Assembly (NCBI GenBank): GCA_963920635.1
Contig: OY987298.1
Span: 114,318,035 to 114,382,034, forward strand
Length of the DNA stretch: 64,000 bases
DNA from: Pseudeuparius sepicola
Taxonomy: Eukaryota > Arthropoda > Insecta > Coleoptera > Anthribidae
Direction of reading: 5' to 3'
Shown: positions 24,301 through 39,300 of the stretch, piece by piece
Layout of the letters: every line of letters begins with the position of its first letter
How positions within the stretch are numbered: position 1 is the stretch's first letter
Program-made: the position numbers and the translations under genes
Notes under the pieces: model-generated
Databases searched by the model: none
Seen by the model: only the letters and a program-made list of their open reading frames with translations
What the model was told of the DNA's origin: nothing

Positions 24301-27300
24301 CCGCAATTGCAAAATTTCTTGCACTACTGACATATTTTTCATGGTCAAAACGACGAAAACGAAATTAAAACAAACGCGATAGCCAGGCCGGTACACGTGC
24401 ATGACCAAAAACCGACCGAAACGCATCACAGGGCGCAGCTCCCCTCCATATCTCTGGCCGCAGCGCACGCTGCCGAGTGCCGAGAAACAGAGACAAGACA
24501 AGGAGCACAAGAGTGGGATTGAGAGAGCTATATTGCGGACATTGTCCAAAGCCAAGCGTATAGCTATCCTTCATTAGGCCTACTTCATGTCTCTTTTGCA
24601 TACAAATTGTAGGGGTTTCTCTCATTGACAAATTAAAAAATGACCCGTCTCCTAAATTATATTACAAATTTCGCTTTGTTGAGTAAAGCAATGTTTCCTG
24701 TAGTATTTGTAGCAATAAAAATAAAAACATATAAAATTAATTAATTATGTATTTTAACAATTTGTTCTAAAAAATTGATTTTTTTGGGAGGTCATTGACC
24801 AATTGACCTTTAATAAAAGTCACCACTTGTTTTCACACTACTGAACACTAAATTTTTTACAAAGATTCACCCAAATAATTTTTTCAGGCTACAGCAATAT
24901 GTCCTTCATAAGGAAAAATACCAGTCACTATTTTCTTTAAGAAATGTTCCAATTTGTAATTTGAGTGTCAATATGCTAATTATTGTTGCTTAGTTAGTTA
25001 GTCATTTTGTCCGAATCCGAAATTTAAAATTTGAACTACTCAAGTAACATTTTCACAAACAAAATGGTTGTGTTTACCGCAAGAACTTTTTTGCTAGCGC
25101 TAGTGGGAGCTTTTGTGCTGACTAGTAATGGTGGATTGGGCTGCCATGTCAAAAATCAGATGATTATCAACATGTTCTTTCAACAAAAGGTGACAGAAAA
25201 ATATCTATCAGAAATTAAGCTGTTCAAGCCCCTGAAGGCACCTGGTGTCGATGGCAATTTTTAATTGTTATGGTAAACAGTTGTGTTTGTTGTTGTAGTT
25301 ATTGATTGCAATAACTATGTGAACACAGAAAAATTAATTGAGTGAACCTAAGAAAAAATCCTACAAATTAACAAATCCTATTATTGAAAACCCCTGTTAC
25401 ATTTTAGAAAACTGAAAAGCCTGTTCCCAAAGCCTTAGTATCACCGAACTAGGTTTCTATAGAGCCCCTTCATCAGAAAAGTTGGGTAATACAACGTCGA
25501 AAGTTATATCCTACTTAATAAAAATATATGATTGTAATCCCAAAGCCGGTACTTACTTGCGTCTGTTCCTGATATGATATCCTCCTAGGAGATTCCTGAA
25601 GTGGAATTGTTCGTATGTGTAGTTTTTGAATTTCATCTATGGTACCTATTGTCACTGAGGTCGCTGTTGCCAATGCCAGGCTGTAAAAATTATAACACAT
25701 AAAACCATTGCACAATTTTTTGGTCAGCTTAACAACCTGTCTGGATAAGCCTCCGCATTCAGCGAACACATCTGATTGACCTCCCTCATGTTTACATTCG
25801 AGAACACCAACTTGTGGTTCGAGGAGTAAATAACTGTAGGCCTGTCGGAACAAGCGAACACGTTCGTCGTACTTAACGATCTAAATGTTCGCAGCACTGT
25901 GGGCTGCGTACCAAGTGTCACTTTCTTTTTATCACTTAAAGCTCCCGACTCTTTAAGCAAGGTAAAGTAATACATTGAACCATCGCCCAGAGCACACAAC
26001 AAATAATCGTGCCCCTCAAAATTGGCCATAAGAATTGAACGAGGCATGATATCTGAAATATGTAGAAATTAATGGACATTTTTACAATATTTTTTTGATA
26101 AATACCTCCGCCAAGGCATTCTTTTGTAGCCTCCGATAAGTCTGGTAGTCTTAGAATGCGAGCTGATATATCTGTCCATAGGCCCACCGCAACTATATCC
26201 GACGAAGTTGCCCCTTCGCCTAAAGGGCTGATGTCCAAGCAAGAGACTTCTACGTCTAATGTTGTGCTCCTATTAAAAGTGAATATAAAAAGAGATACAG
26301 TGTCTCCAATTTTAAGGTAAAAAATTGACAGCATGTACAAAAATCGATTAAGACAAATACTTTCTATAGAGCCCCTTCATTAGGAGAGTCAGGTAATACA
26401 ACAAAGTGATATCCTATGCAATTTTGAATAAGTAATAAATTTTACGTGATAAAAACATGTTCATCTCACAGTTTGACTACTATGTATAACCTTCAAACAC
26501 ATTTTCAGTGGCTCACTCAAATTATCTCAACTAATTTATTCTCAGAAAATATCGGCTCTCAGTATGATCCTTAGCTGTTATGGATCGCAACTTTGTTGGT
26601 GGCAAAAAAAGGTAGTCCATAATAGCTACTGAGAGACGATTTTTTTCTAACAAAAATTAGCTAAGGTATTTTGAGTGAGCAACTTAAAATAGATATCTTG
26701 TATAGAGCAGTCCAACAAACAGCTGAACAAGTCCAAAATGTTGTCTGTAAGACAATGAAGCTTGGTTGATAAAGCAGTTTTTGTTAATTTCGATAGTTTT
26801 TAAAGTGTTTCATGGCAGAAATTGTAGTTTTGAATTATTTTCCTGTGTTTCTATTGTACAAGGGCAATGAACTATAAATAAAATATTTTAACCCTTTCGT
26901 ATTGAAAGACACATTTTTAGTTCAATTTCAAATTTCACTCCAGTATCAAAAAGCCCTTAAAACAAAAACCATTGACTGGAATATGAAGATTCTGTCAATT
27001 GGCACTTAAATGCTTTCAGATATTTGGATTTTAGATTTGTTAGTGGATGTGTGGAGCACTAAAAATAAAAGACGACATTTGTGTTCTTGAAAAGGTAAAT
27101 TCACAAAGAAAATTGTTTAGAGCAGTCTCCAAAGAAAAATTTGCAGGTAAAACATTGTTAGAAATGGAATCTGCCACCATTAAATGTGTGGATTGTATTA
27201 TTTGAGAATAAGATGGAAGTATTTAAATTTTCTATGAACAGTGCGAGTTATACTTGGACCGAATTGAACTAGGAAAAAATTCTCATTAAACAAGTCCTGA

Positions 27301-30300
27301 ATTACGGAATACAGATCATACATTAAGAGGCTACGATACTTATGAAATCCGCCCAAAGTGCCCGACTCAATTCAGGACAAACGTCGCTCGATTAGATATG
27401 CCTATCCTTTTCCTTCCTCTAGTCCCCACGACTCCCCACTCCAGCCTGCCCCTTCATAGTGCTACGATTGAGGGGCAGGCCGGCCGTGGGTACTACACTG
27501 AGAAAAATCTGTCACTTTGTAAAAAAACCCTGTTTAATTCAATATGAGATATTATTCCTCAAACTCAAGCAGAAGCTTTTTTGTAACTAACAATAATCAA
27601 TTCAATTACAATTGATATTGAATTCTAATGAATAATTTAAATGTAATATTTTATTTCAATAAATAGCGTGTTCTGGAATTGATTCTATAATACTTCTTTT
27701 CTAAGCACATTCTTTTGTCAGAACAACATAACGTTTCATGGTGTTGAATTGAATAGGGATACATTTAACTGTTCATTATACTGAAATTACAACTATTGTC
27801 ACTGAATTTTTGCTGGATTTGTAATACTTAATTGTGGGTACTAATATCAATTATAGCCATTCACTTGCAGTGTTCATTATGACTACGAACGATATAGAGT
27901 GTAGGGTTGATTCAAAACCTTAAATTTGCGATCACTGTGTGCACTCCTAAGTTAACCCCCAGTTAACCCTGAAAAAATCAGCTTGTTTTAAAGAATTTTT
28001 TTTTACCCTTATAAAGCACTTTAGATAGTGGTGATCTTTTACCTATATCTCGTGAAGTATTGAAGTTAAAAAAAAAACTTCATGAGGGAAAGTTGTAGAG
28101 AACGTAATAATGTATACATAAGAAAAAAAATTGTACACATGAGAAGAAAAAAAATTGCAAAAAAATGTTTGCAAAACCACTCCTATTGCGGGGTTCGTAA
28201 CACGACTTCGACGGTGATTTTTTGGGGTTATACTCAGGACGCTACCCACAACCAACCCTGAAAATATCTACCTGTTAAGAATCATTTTTTTTTCTATCTC
28301 TATAAAAAAATGACAATTTGCTTGGACTATGATTACTTACATTGATGAATATAAAAGTTGCAATTAAGTTATTTTGTTCATCCAATGAATTATAATGTTT
28401 TTTCAGTTGCTTCTGGGGTACTCTTATATAGTTTGGAGTAGTCTGAGGGTGAGAATTATTATTATTCAAATAAAATAAATTTAATTGTTTAAATAAAACA
28501 TAAGATATTTTAAAACCGAGGTTATGCTTTCATTGTAGTATGCCAATTTTAGTATCGAAGTGACAATACGTCTTCTTAACGGAAATTCAAACTATTTTAA
28601 ACTTATTGGTTCATCTGCAATTACGTCAAAAGTATAGATTATATTGTTGGGACCACATGGATTTGCTTGTATATTTAAAGTAGGTAATGGAAAAGTGACT
28701 ATATACACGAACTCACTAAAATCACAACAGTCTTTTTTTCCTGTGTAGACGTGTAGATAATATGAAATAATAACTCGTGCCGGCCGCCGCCGACGGCCGC
28801 CGGGGTCACACGAGTCTCGCCGATGCCGACGAAGAAGCGCGAATATATATTTAAAAAACGGCGGTGGCCTGTTTACTTTATTGCAAAAATGATATTTTTC
28901 AGGGCGTTCACTTTTCGTTGGCAACACACTGCATAGCTTTTTGGCGTCGAAGCAATTTTACTATTATTTTTCATATCAGCAAAGGTGCATGCTATGAAGG
29001 GTTCGTGTATAAAAAAAACTTCTGTAATTGCTCAATTATAAAATCTAAATTAACGATTCGATTACCGAATTCTTCTTGAACCACATTAGGGTCAGTTGAA
29101 CATCTATTAATGTTTGATTGGATAATTGTTCTGCATAATAGTGTTGCTACGACTAAAAAAGTGCGTCTAAAGTCTACTTCTTCAAAATGTTTTATATAAC
29201 TAGTAGGTATTCCATATTTACATTTGTGTAATAATAAATAAATCTAACTAAAAACTTTCTACACTGTAAGAGTTCACTTTAGAGGGATTAGAGTGAATAG
29301 GCCATATTATATCACAACGGTTTCGTTAATCTATAAAATTACATCCTCAAGGACTAATTTATAGAGTTACGAAACTGGTCTCCCTTTTTAAATAAAGTAA
29401 TAGTTGTGAGATAATAGGAGCTATTAATTTCTAATCCCTTGTAAATGTTCCATTCAAAGCCCTGTTTTTCCCAGAAAGTTTGTTTCCCAAACCCTATGCA
29501 CCTGCAGTACTACTTATACCTAAATCCGAATAAGTGTGCAAAATGCAAAATATGTAGGTACCCCTCTCTCAAATTCTGGAAACCATATTAGGTACCTACG
29601 GGAATAAAAGCACTCAAGCCCACAAATTACTCCTATTGGTTTCACTACATGTGACTGTTGTGACATCATTATCAAACATTATAGGTATTCTTGCCCTGAC
29701 TGCCCCTTATTCTGACAAATCTGAATTATCGAACATCCTAGAAAATGTATTAAAATGTCATAAATTCGACAGACTGGAACAATAAAATGTACTATTTTTA
29801 TTTTGCCCGATTTTCAACTCCAATGACTTTCGAACAATCTTCTAACGAAGAAGTTTCTAAAACTGGAAAGTATATAAATTAGCTTTTATCATGCAGCGAT
29901 TTACATAGGAATTCGTTTTCAAAAAATGCTTCACATGACCCATTTATTTGGCAAAATTATTACTTGTACCTATCACATTTTTAAAGTAAAAATCAAGCGC
30001 ACAATTTGGTCTAGAATTTAAATTTACTCTTTTTGCACGACCAGGCCATTTCATGCCCTAGGGATTAAACCATTTTACACAAAAGCAAAAAGTAGGTACT
30101 TTGTGAATAATAATTATTTATTTTCTAAAATTTATTTGTGGCGCAATGGATTAATAATTATTTATTTATAATTCCTGGAGGAATAATAATAATGAGTATT
30201 ATTATATGCCAGTCGACATACATAATGTCGCGGTAGAAAATATTTTCTTCGGGTACTCGGAAATATAAATATTTGCTAACATACTAACATTCAAAACAAG

Positions 30301-33300
30301 CGAAACACAAATAAGGGAGACTGAGACTAATAAAATGAAAAATGAACCATCTGATATCGATTGAAAGTTCCCCTGACGTGGTTTCCGAGCCCGGTGAGGT
30401 ACGCCGAAGTAGGGGGAAGTAGGGGAACCACGAGTTCCAGCGAACGCCCGCCCGCCCGCCTATCTCCGTACGTCTAATTCCTGCTCGAATGGCCAATTCA
30501 CGGATCATTTTATTGCCGGGCAATGGGTTCGTAGTTTTCAAATCATAGCCAAACGAACAAACGTATCGACTTGAAAGTAGTCTTAAAATAATGTTATAGA
30601 ATGCCTCAATCGTCGTTGTGTCCTTCGAATTATTTTTGAGCGGTGGAAATACTCGAAATTCTTAACCGAATATAGTCGAATTTCGGGTATGTTTGGCATT
30701 TTTTTTCACAGTGTCGCATTAGTCCTGCACAGTTCGTGATACACAACGACGATTCTTCGTAGTTTTAACTAAGCCACAAAAAAAAATCAAGTGAAAATAT
30801 TAAGAAATGCAAGTAGGAGATGTAAACTACGAAACCCTTGAAAATGGGGGGTATCGTAGCGCCTTAAAGAGAATTACGCAACATGCCCAATGCCCATTAA
30901 ATTCGGTCATTAATATGCAACATCCCTTTATACATTCTTTGCATGAATCAGCTGACACGTTCATTACGCGTCCTTGTCCTACTTATTGCCATTTGAAACC
31001 TATCTCTCTCTAGAGTTGGCTGCCCCAAACACAATGAAGATCACACCTGTGGGACTTCCATAGCACTTATCAATTCCATGATATGAAAAAAATTGTGACT
31101 TTTTACGGGTTCTAGCTAGGTTAGTTTCTGATGTTTATAATGTCCCATATTTTAATTATCCAGCTTTGTTACAATTTACAATTTTACAGTAACGAATTGT
31201 CGTTGCGGTCAGTGTTTCGCAGTTTTGTCATATTAACAGAGCTTTAATAGATAGATTTGGTTTCGATAACATGAAATTACATTATGCGAATTTCAGAAGA
31301 ATAAACACTATTTTGGAATTACGGGATGATCTGCTCAACCAGTTGAAGCAACGAAAATTGCAGATATTATATTTTGGAAAAGTATTTATTATTTATTTCT
31401 TATTATTAATTACATATGCAAGAACAAAATTGTTTAAAGTCCAAAAACAAACCAATAGTCCACTATACAGGATGATTTTTTTAGGACTACCACCGCGATT
31501 TTCTAGTTTATTTTGCACCCTACAAAAAAGCATAAGAAACAAAAAAGTGGAAATTTTAGACAGCTAAGTGGTGCTGCAAAAGAAATCGGCATCCACAGCC
31601 AATTTGCCGCGCAATATTAAAAAACCGAAAATTGAGTAAAACTATTAATTGCCGTGGAATGTTTATTTTAAGAGATAGAGGAAAACTTTTATATTGAAAA
31701 TTGATGGCACTGAGAAGCTTTATCCATCCAGGTGCTCAAACAGTTTCAGCAAATTGCACAGGGTCTTTGGCTCTCTTGAGACCATGAAAATTTTTGTTGA
31801 TTTTAAGTTTTTTTAGTACACCGCGAAAAGTTGGGCATTGATACCCATTCCTTTTTTAACATCGCCCCGCTGACCAAAATTGCCATATTTTGTTTTCTTA
31901 AGTATTTTCTGTGCAGCCTAAAATAAGCGAGAAAACCCGTTTAATAAGAAATAAACAAAAAAAAATTCATAGCCTCAAGAGAGCCGAAGACCCTGTGTAA
32001 TTTTCTGAAACTATCTGAGTACCCATTTGCATAAAGCTTCTTAGTGCCATCAATTTTTAATATAAAAGTTCTTTTCTGTCTTTTAAAATAAACATTCCAT
32101 GGCTATCAATAGTTTAGCTCATTTTGAGGTTTTCTTAATTTTGCCCGACAAGTTGGCCATGGATGCCGAATTCTTTTGCAGCACCACTTAGCTGTCCAAA
32201 ATTGACATATTTTTGTTTCTTATGCTTTTTTTGTAGGGCGCAAAATAAGCGAGAAAATCGCGGTGGTAGTCCTAAAAAAATCATCCTGTATAAAGGAACT
32301 GAAAAATCTAATGTGTTCTATGCATGCTTACACAACAACTAGCTATAGACTCCATTTCAAACCAAAAGGTACCAAAACACTCTTGCTTGCTTTTTAGACT
32401 GTTTTTTTAATAAGAAAATCTATGGAAATATGACATATAAAGTTATCAAATTAAAGGGACATAACAAACAAGCATTTTATTATATTTTGGATGCTAAATT
32501 CGTTGTAACATGCACATTTGCATGCTTTTAGTATACAAAATATTTTGCAACAATGTTGTTTTTTAACATAAACCACCCTGTCGATCTTTTTCGTTATGTG
32601 GCAACTGCTCGAAATAGCACTATACACAGGTCTCTAAACTCCCCCTTGTACTTAGCAAAGCCTTCCCAATAGTTTGTACTTAGTTCGCTTGAGGGCGCTT
32701 ATGGCGTATTTCTGTCAATTATTATCAAAGATTGGTAGGTGGCGGCTGGCGGCCATTATTTTAATTTGTGGCCTTGCGTTTGACATGTTTTGCTTGTAAT
32801 TCTCGGTTAGTTTTATTTATAGTTTTTCGTGTATTGTTTCATATTTTCTGCGTTTTTTAGTGTTTGTTTTGTTCATTTATATATGTATCGTTATTTTCAT
32901 ATATTATTTGTTTTGGTTTTTTAAAATGGTTTTGGTTTGTAGTGTACCTGGTTTTGAAGAAGGATGAAGGGACAATCGAAGATGGAAATGCATATTTTTC
33001 CCAAACTCGAAACGGCAAGTAAAATATCTCGATTTTATTGTGATAAAACAAACTCTGCTATTTTTACAGCTTTGTAAACTTGGTCTGAAAAAATGGGAAC
33101 AAAAAATTAAATGACCTTCCCCTTGAAGATGCTACCGGGTTTGTGACATGCATTTTACACCAGATTGTACATGTACAGGCGCGGCTTTTGAAATCGTTCC
33201 ATTACTAGCAGTCGCAAAGGAGTGCAACTGACAACGTTGCAAGTACCCCTCTCTCGCGGTTTGAAAACCAGTCATTACCTCAAAGCCATAAGTGACGGAA

Positions 33301-36300
33301 AATCTAACATCTTATTACGTGACATTGCCTTACGCGACATTGCCAGTTACAGTGCGAAAAACAGTAAATTTGGCACTGTTAGGTTGGCCTTAGATTGAAT
33401 AGTGGAAAATCTTAATTATTGGTCGTACTTTCCTCCGGTACCAAATAGAACCTCGAAAATCCGATATCTAAGAGAATTACCCGATTCACGATTAACCACC
33501 TTCGAGAAATGGGACGGCTGTAGAATCAATGAAACCGACGGAAAATCTTCTTAAACCACTCTTGGAACTTGTGTGAACATCACCCGAAGACTCCGGAGAA
33601 TCTTTAAAAATTCAATTAAATCAAAGTTTTGGTTTGCGGTTAAGCTAAAGAAGTGTAATAAACCAATGTAAAAAAACACTATGAGATTGTTCTATAATAA
33701 CACAATCATACTATACCTAACTAATATCACTTTTGACAATCAGAGAAATCCGCGTAATTTCACGTTACGTGAATGTCAAAACACCAAGGAACAGTGTAAA
33801 ACTTTAAATCCGCTTATAAATTATTATAATAATAAAGCAGCCTAATAATGCAGCGATTTAATAACCTATTTTCGTTGACTGACAATACGTCAGTAAACGC
33901 CATAGATAAAGGATTTTGGTCAACGCAATTTTTATTTTCTACGGGGAAACATTTATGAGGCCGCGCCTGTACACACCCAGGAGGCAAATGGCCAAACTCT
34001 AGGATTAAGATGGATGCTGTGCCATCTTTATTTTTGCCCACAGTTTGCATTGGTAAGAAGTATTACAAATGGTGTTTATTTCTTCAAACGTTGTGACTAG
34101 GGGCATGTGTATATGCTGCTATGTTTACCAGGCAGGCTAAAATTAATTATATATTTTTCAAAAAATATATATATACCTAGGTAATTTAAAGAAATCAAAT
34201 GTCCCTTCTTGTTGCATTCAGCAGCGCCTTAATTACCTATTTTGATTTTTTTTTCTGAAAAATGTAACAGATAAGTACCAGCCGTTATTAATTTTAGCGT
34301 TCCTGCAGTGGTAAAATTAATGGCACCCCGTACCCCGAGTCACGGCCTTCTTTAAATTGTCCTACCTCGGATTTACCTTATCGTTCGGGCTTCGTGTTAA
34401 GATTGTTGAAAGATTTCTAAAAATTCAATTCTATTTGTAATAACTTGTCTACTGTGAATTTTTTTATACCCCCAAAATCCTAGAAATCATATTAGTAACT
34501 TTTTATAGACATTTTATATTTTTATACCTTTTTAATTATCTAAGATTATGCGAGTATCATACCCAGTGCACCATGAAAGACTAATAAAAATTATTATTTA
34601 TTCTTTTCTACAGATTCACCGAGAAACTCATCCGAGGATTTACCCAATAAAATGCCTGTAATAGCTAGTAGGTACCTACTATTGCAGCTGATCCATCAAT
34701 ACTACATCAAAACATTTCTTCACCAGAAAAACCAAAAAGTATGAAGATTTCAGATTTTATCTATTTAAACAATACATTTATTTCTTAATTTAATTATAAA
34801 TAACCTGAAGACTAGAATGTAATATATATATATATATATATTGCTTCCCAAATCATGCCTATCTTTTGATTTGGTTAATGTTACACCGTACCGATGATTG
34901 CCAAATAGCATGAAACACGTGTATGCGGTTACTAGTTTTTTCTTTTTGTTAACTTTGAGTGTTTGCCCATTATCACCTTTTCTTGTAATTATTACATTTA
35001 CACTCGCTAATCTTACATCCTTATTGTCATTGTATCTTGGGTTATGAAGATTTCCACGCAGGTCGCTTTAGCAGCCTCCGTGGCGATGTTAGTACAAGCC
35101 CCAAAATCGGGGATGTGCTGACTGAAGCTGCAAATGTGCTGTTGGCTCCTGCCTGGACTTCATTTGTTGCTTCCCAAATCATGCCTATCTTTTGATTTGG
35201 TTAATGTTACACCGTACCGATGATTGCCAAATAGCATGAAACACGTGTATGCGGTTACTAGTTTTTTCTTTTTGTTAACTTTGAGTGTTTGCCCATTATC
35301 ACCTTTTCTTGTAATTATTACATTTACACTCGCTAATCTTACATCCTTATTGTCATTGTATCTTGGGTTATGAAGATTTCCACGCAGGTCGCTTTAGCAG
35401 CCTCCGTGGCGATGTTAGTACAAGCCCCAAAATCGGGGATGTGCTGACTGAAGCTGCAAATGTGCTGTTGGCTCCTGCCTGGACTTCATTTGTTGCTTCC
35501 CAAATCATGCCTATCTTTTGATTTGGTTAATGTTACACCGTACCGATGATTGCCAAATAGCATGAAACACGTGTATGCGGTTACTAGTTTTTTCTTTTTG
35601 TTAACTTTGAGTGTTTGCCCATTATCACCTTTTCTTGTAATTATTACATTTACACTCGCTAATCTTACATCCTTATTGTCATTGTATCTTGGGTTATGAA
35701 GATTTCCACGCAGGTCGCTTTAGCAGCCTCCGTGGCGATGTTAGTACAAGCCCCAAAATCGGGGATGTGCTGACTGAAGCTGCAAATGTGCTGTTGGCTC
35801 CTGCCTGGACTTCATTTGTTGCTTCCCAAATCATGCCTATCTTTTGATTTGGTTAATGTTACACCATACCGATGATTGCCAAATAGCATGAAACACGTGT
35901 ATGCGGTTACTAGTTTTTTCTTTTTGTTAACTTTGAGTGTTTGCCCATTATCACCTTTTCTTGTAATTATTACATTTACACTCGCTAATCTTACATCCTT
36001 ATTGTCATTGTATCTTGGGTTATGAAGATTTCCACGCAGGTCGCTTTAGCAGCCTCCGTGGCGATGTTAGTACAAGCCCCAAAATCGGGGATGTGCTGAC
36101 TGAAGCTGCAAATGTGCTGTTGGCTCCTGCCTGGACTTCATTTGTTGCTTCCCAAATCATGCCTATCTTTTGATTTGGTTAATGTTACACCGTACCGATG
36201 ATTGCCAAATAGCATGAAACACGTGTATGCGGTTACTAGTTTTTTCTTTTTGTTAACTTTGAGTGTTTGCCCATTATCACCTTTTCTTGTAATTATTACA

Positions 36301-39300
36301 TTTACACTCGCTAATCTTACATCCTTATTGTCATTGTATCTTGGGTTATGAAGATTTCCACGCAGGTCGCTTTAGCAGCCTCCGTGGCGATGTTAGTACA
36401 AGCCCCAAAATCGGGGATGTGCTGACTGAAGCTGCAAATGTGCTGTTGGCTCCTGCCTGGACTTCATTTGTTGCTTCCCAAATCATGCCTATCTTTTGAT
36501 TTGGTTAATGTTACACCGTACCGATGATTGCCAAATAGCATGAAACACGTGTATGCGGTTACTAGTTTTTTCTTTTTGTTAACTTTGAGTGTTTGCCCAT
36601 TATCACCTTTTCTTGTAATTATTACATTTACACTCGCTAATCTTACATCCTTATTATATATATATATATATGATGTTTAGCATTATTGTGGTGAACGTAT
36701 TTTACAAACTGTTTGTAATATATAAAATTATTCCCATATAATTTTTGCTTCGCGCCGACTTCTCAAAATTTGGCTGGGTGCCCAAGGTATACAACCTCCC
36801 CTAAAATGTTGTTTAAATTTTTTTTATTTATAAATATAAAATAAAAATACATAACAAAAAACGAAGTTATCACCCTGATGATTAAAAAAACAAAACGTAA
36901 ATAGAATGAAATAAATTAAAGGTATTTCTATAAGAAAGGCCTCGTTTTAAAATTCAGCGGACTTCATCCGATGAAACAGCTGGATATCTGTCTTTTACTT
37001 CCTCCAAAGAGAAACAAATGAGAGGGAGATATCAGCTGATTCATCCGGATGAGAGTCCGCTGAGCGCAGGTTTTAGCTTGACTATCGCCGGGTGTTAAGT
37101 TTAAAAAACGCCTTATATATCTCTCAATTTTTACTTTTGCCCAAAAAGCTAAACTTTTTAGTTGGATGGTAATTACAAATTTAAAAAAATAATAATAAAT
37201 TGAATCTTTGCGGTACAAAATTGCGCCGCAGGCGAAAATTTTTCAAATATTCAAGGTCAAACAGTTTAAATTAGGGAAAAGAAATTCCAAGCAAAACACA
37301 TTCTTGTTAACTGGTAGTAATTTTTTTTGTTCACTATGACTCGTAACATTTGTAGCCAAGAAGTCCTACTCAGTCTTCTTTTATAGAACAACTGTGACCA
37401 ATAGAAATTTCGAAATTTGTTTTAGTGAGAGCCCATAAAAATCATTGCTTTTTAAACCGGCTATACAAAAGAAAGCAGAGGTGTTTGGTTACTAAAATGC
37501 GCCAAAGGCGAAATTTTTTAGAAATATAAAGCACAGATAGTTTAAAAGAGGTATAGGAAATTACAAAATCATAACAGTATAATGTATTTTTCGTCTTTTT
37601 TCAATGTAGAGGGCTTGAACCCCAAACCATATACAGCCCTGGCCTTAGTATGGGAAAAGCCAAGTCTCGTGGAATCGGTAGTTAGCTACTTGACAATAAT
37701 AAGTATATTTTTCAATAAATGTATCTATGTTACCCATTATTACATGACAATTTTCCAATTTATATTCAATCAATGAATCAATGTTGTATATTCTGCGTTT
37801 AGGATATTTTCACTTGGAAATTTTAATTTTCGTCCAAAAATCCAAATCTTCAACGTACAGATGAATAAGACGATGAATAGGAGAACGTTTCAGATGTTAT
37901 GTTTGCAGACGACGATCAAAATTAAGGTGTCGCGTCGTGAGCGACATAGCAAAAAAATGTGATTTATTTTTAGTTATTAGACCAGCTTATACCGCCTCCT
38001 AAAATTAACCGCCAGGTGTTATTAGCGTCCTAGCACCCCCCTAAAACCGGCGCTAGCTGAATTTTAAGACGCGGTCTTTAAACAAAAACAAACAAAAAAC
38101 AAAACAAAAAACTACTAGTTATCTAACTTTGCGTAAATAACGCAAAAGTGCTTAGTCTTATGGACGATTATGGGGAACATTTGACATATAATATTTTCAA
38201 ATTATTTAGTTGTCACCTTGTCACCTTTGCTTGAGCTTCCAACAACTGGCCAAACTTTTGGCCGGGTGCTCGAGCCCCGGAGCACCCGCGGAGTCGGCGC
38301 CTATGCACATGTCTATGTGGAGTTATAAAATTAAAAAGTGTCTTAAAAATTGTAAGTATAACAACTAAAAAAGATTTCAAATTTCCCGCTTAAATAGTCT
38401 AGTTTGTACTTAGCTCACCAGGCGGCGTATCGCATCCAAAAATTATAGGACGTTGCCTATCTAACCCTATATATAAATCCTTTATCTATGGTGTTAGTCC
38501 AAGTTATACATATAGAAATGTAGAGCTGTGACCGTGTCCTTAAAAACAAAACGTTGAAAATGAACACGAGCAAATTTTAACTTCCTTCTTGTTGCGAAAT
38601 TTGCTCTTTTTATAGAAGTTATCTATTTCTGTCTTCTGATAGAGGAAAGTTTGCTTTGGCATTTTTTATGTTTAAAGCTCAAAACATTTGGAATAAAAAA
38701 AATAACGTTATCCTGACTTCCTCTACTCCCTCAATTAACAACACAACAAAAACAAGGCATTTTAAACTAATTTAATTAAATTAATTGAAACATTTAGCGT
38801 TATGAACAAATGTAAACATTCATCATACGGCGGCCCTTATCAGCTGATCATGACTGTTGATCATTGAAAGAACTCTCAGGAAAATATTCCTGGCATGTGA
38901 AATGTCCAAAATAGGCGAATAATGACAATGAACAATGACGTGTACCTATTACCCGACTCTCCTGAAAAACACCTCTAAATTTATAATTACCCTTTCAAAA
39001 ACAACTCATCTGAATTGATTTCCAAATAATACAAGGTATTCCCCGTTGACACAACCACTTGCGAGAAGTTGCAAGCCACCACAATAATATTCTTTTCTGT
39101 TGGAGGCTTCCATTCGGCGACGAGTATTTTGTTCTGCGCCTTCACCAATCTGGCAGATATAGGGGTAATTTGGATCAGCTGTTCGTGGGCCACGTTGCCA
39201 CAGTAAAACGTTTGTTGATCGGAAGAGAAGCCCGGGATATCGGTTTCCTCAACCTCTTCACCGCTGAGGCTAAGGATGCGTGTTTGGCCGACAAAGGCAA

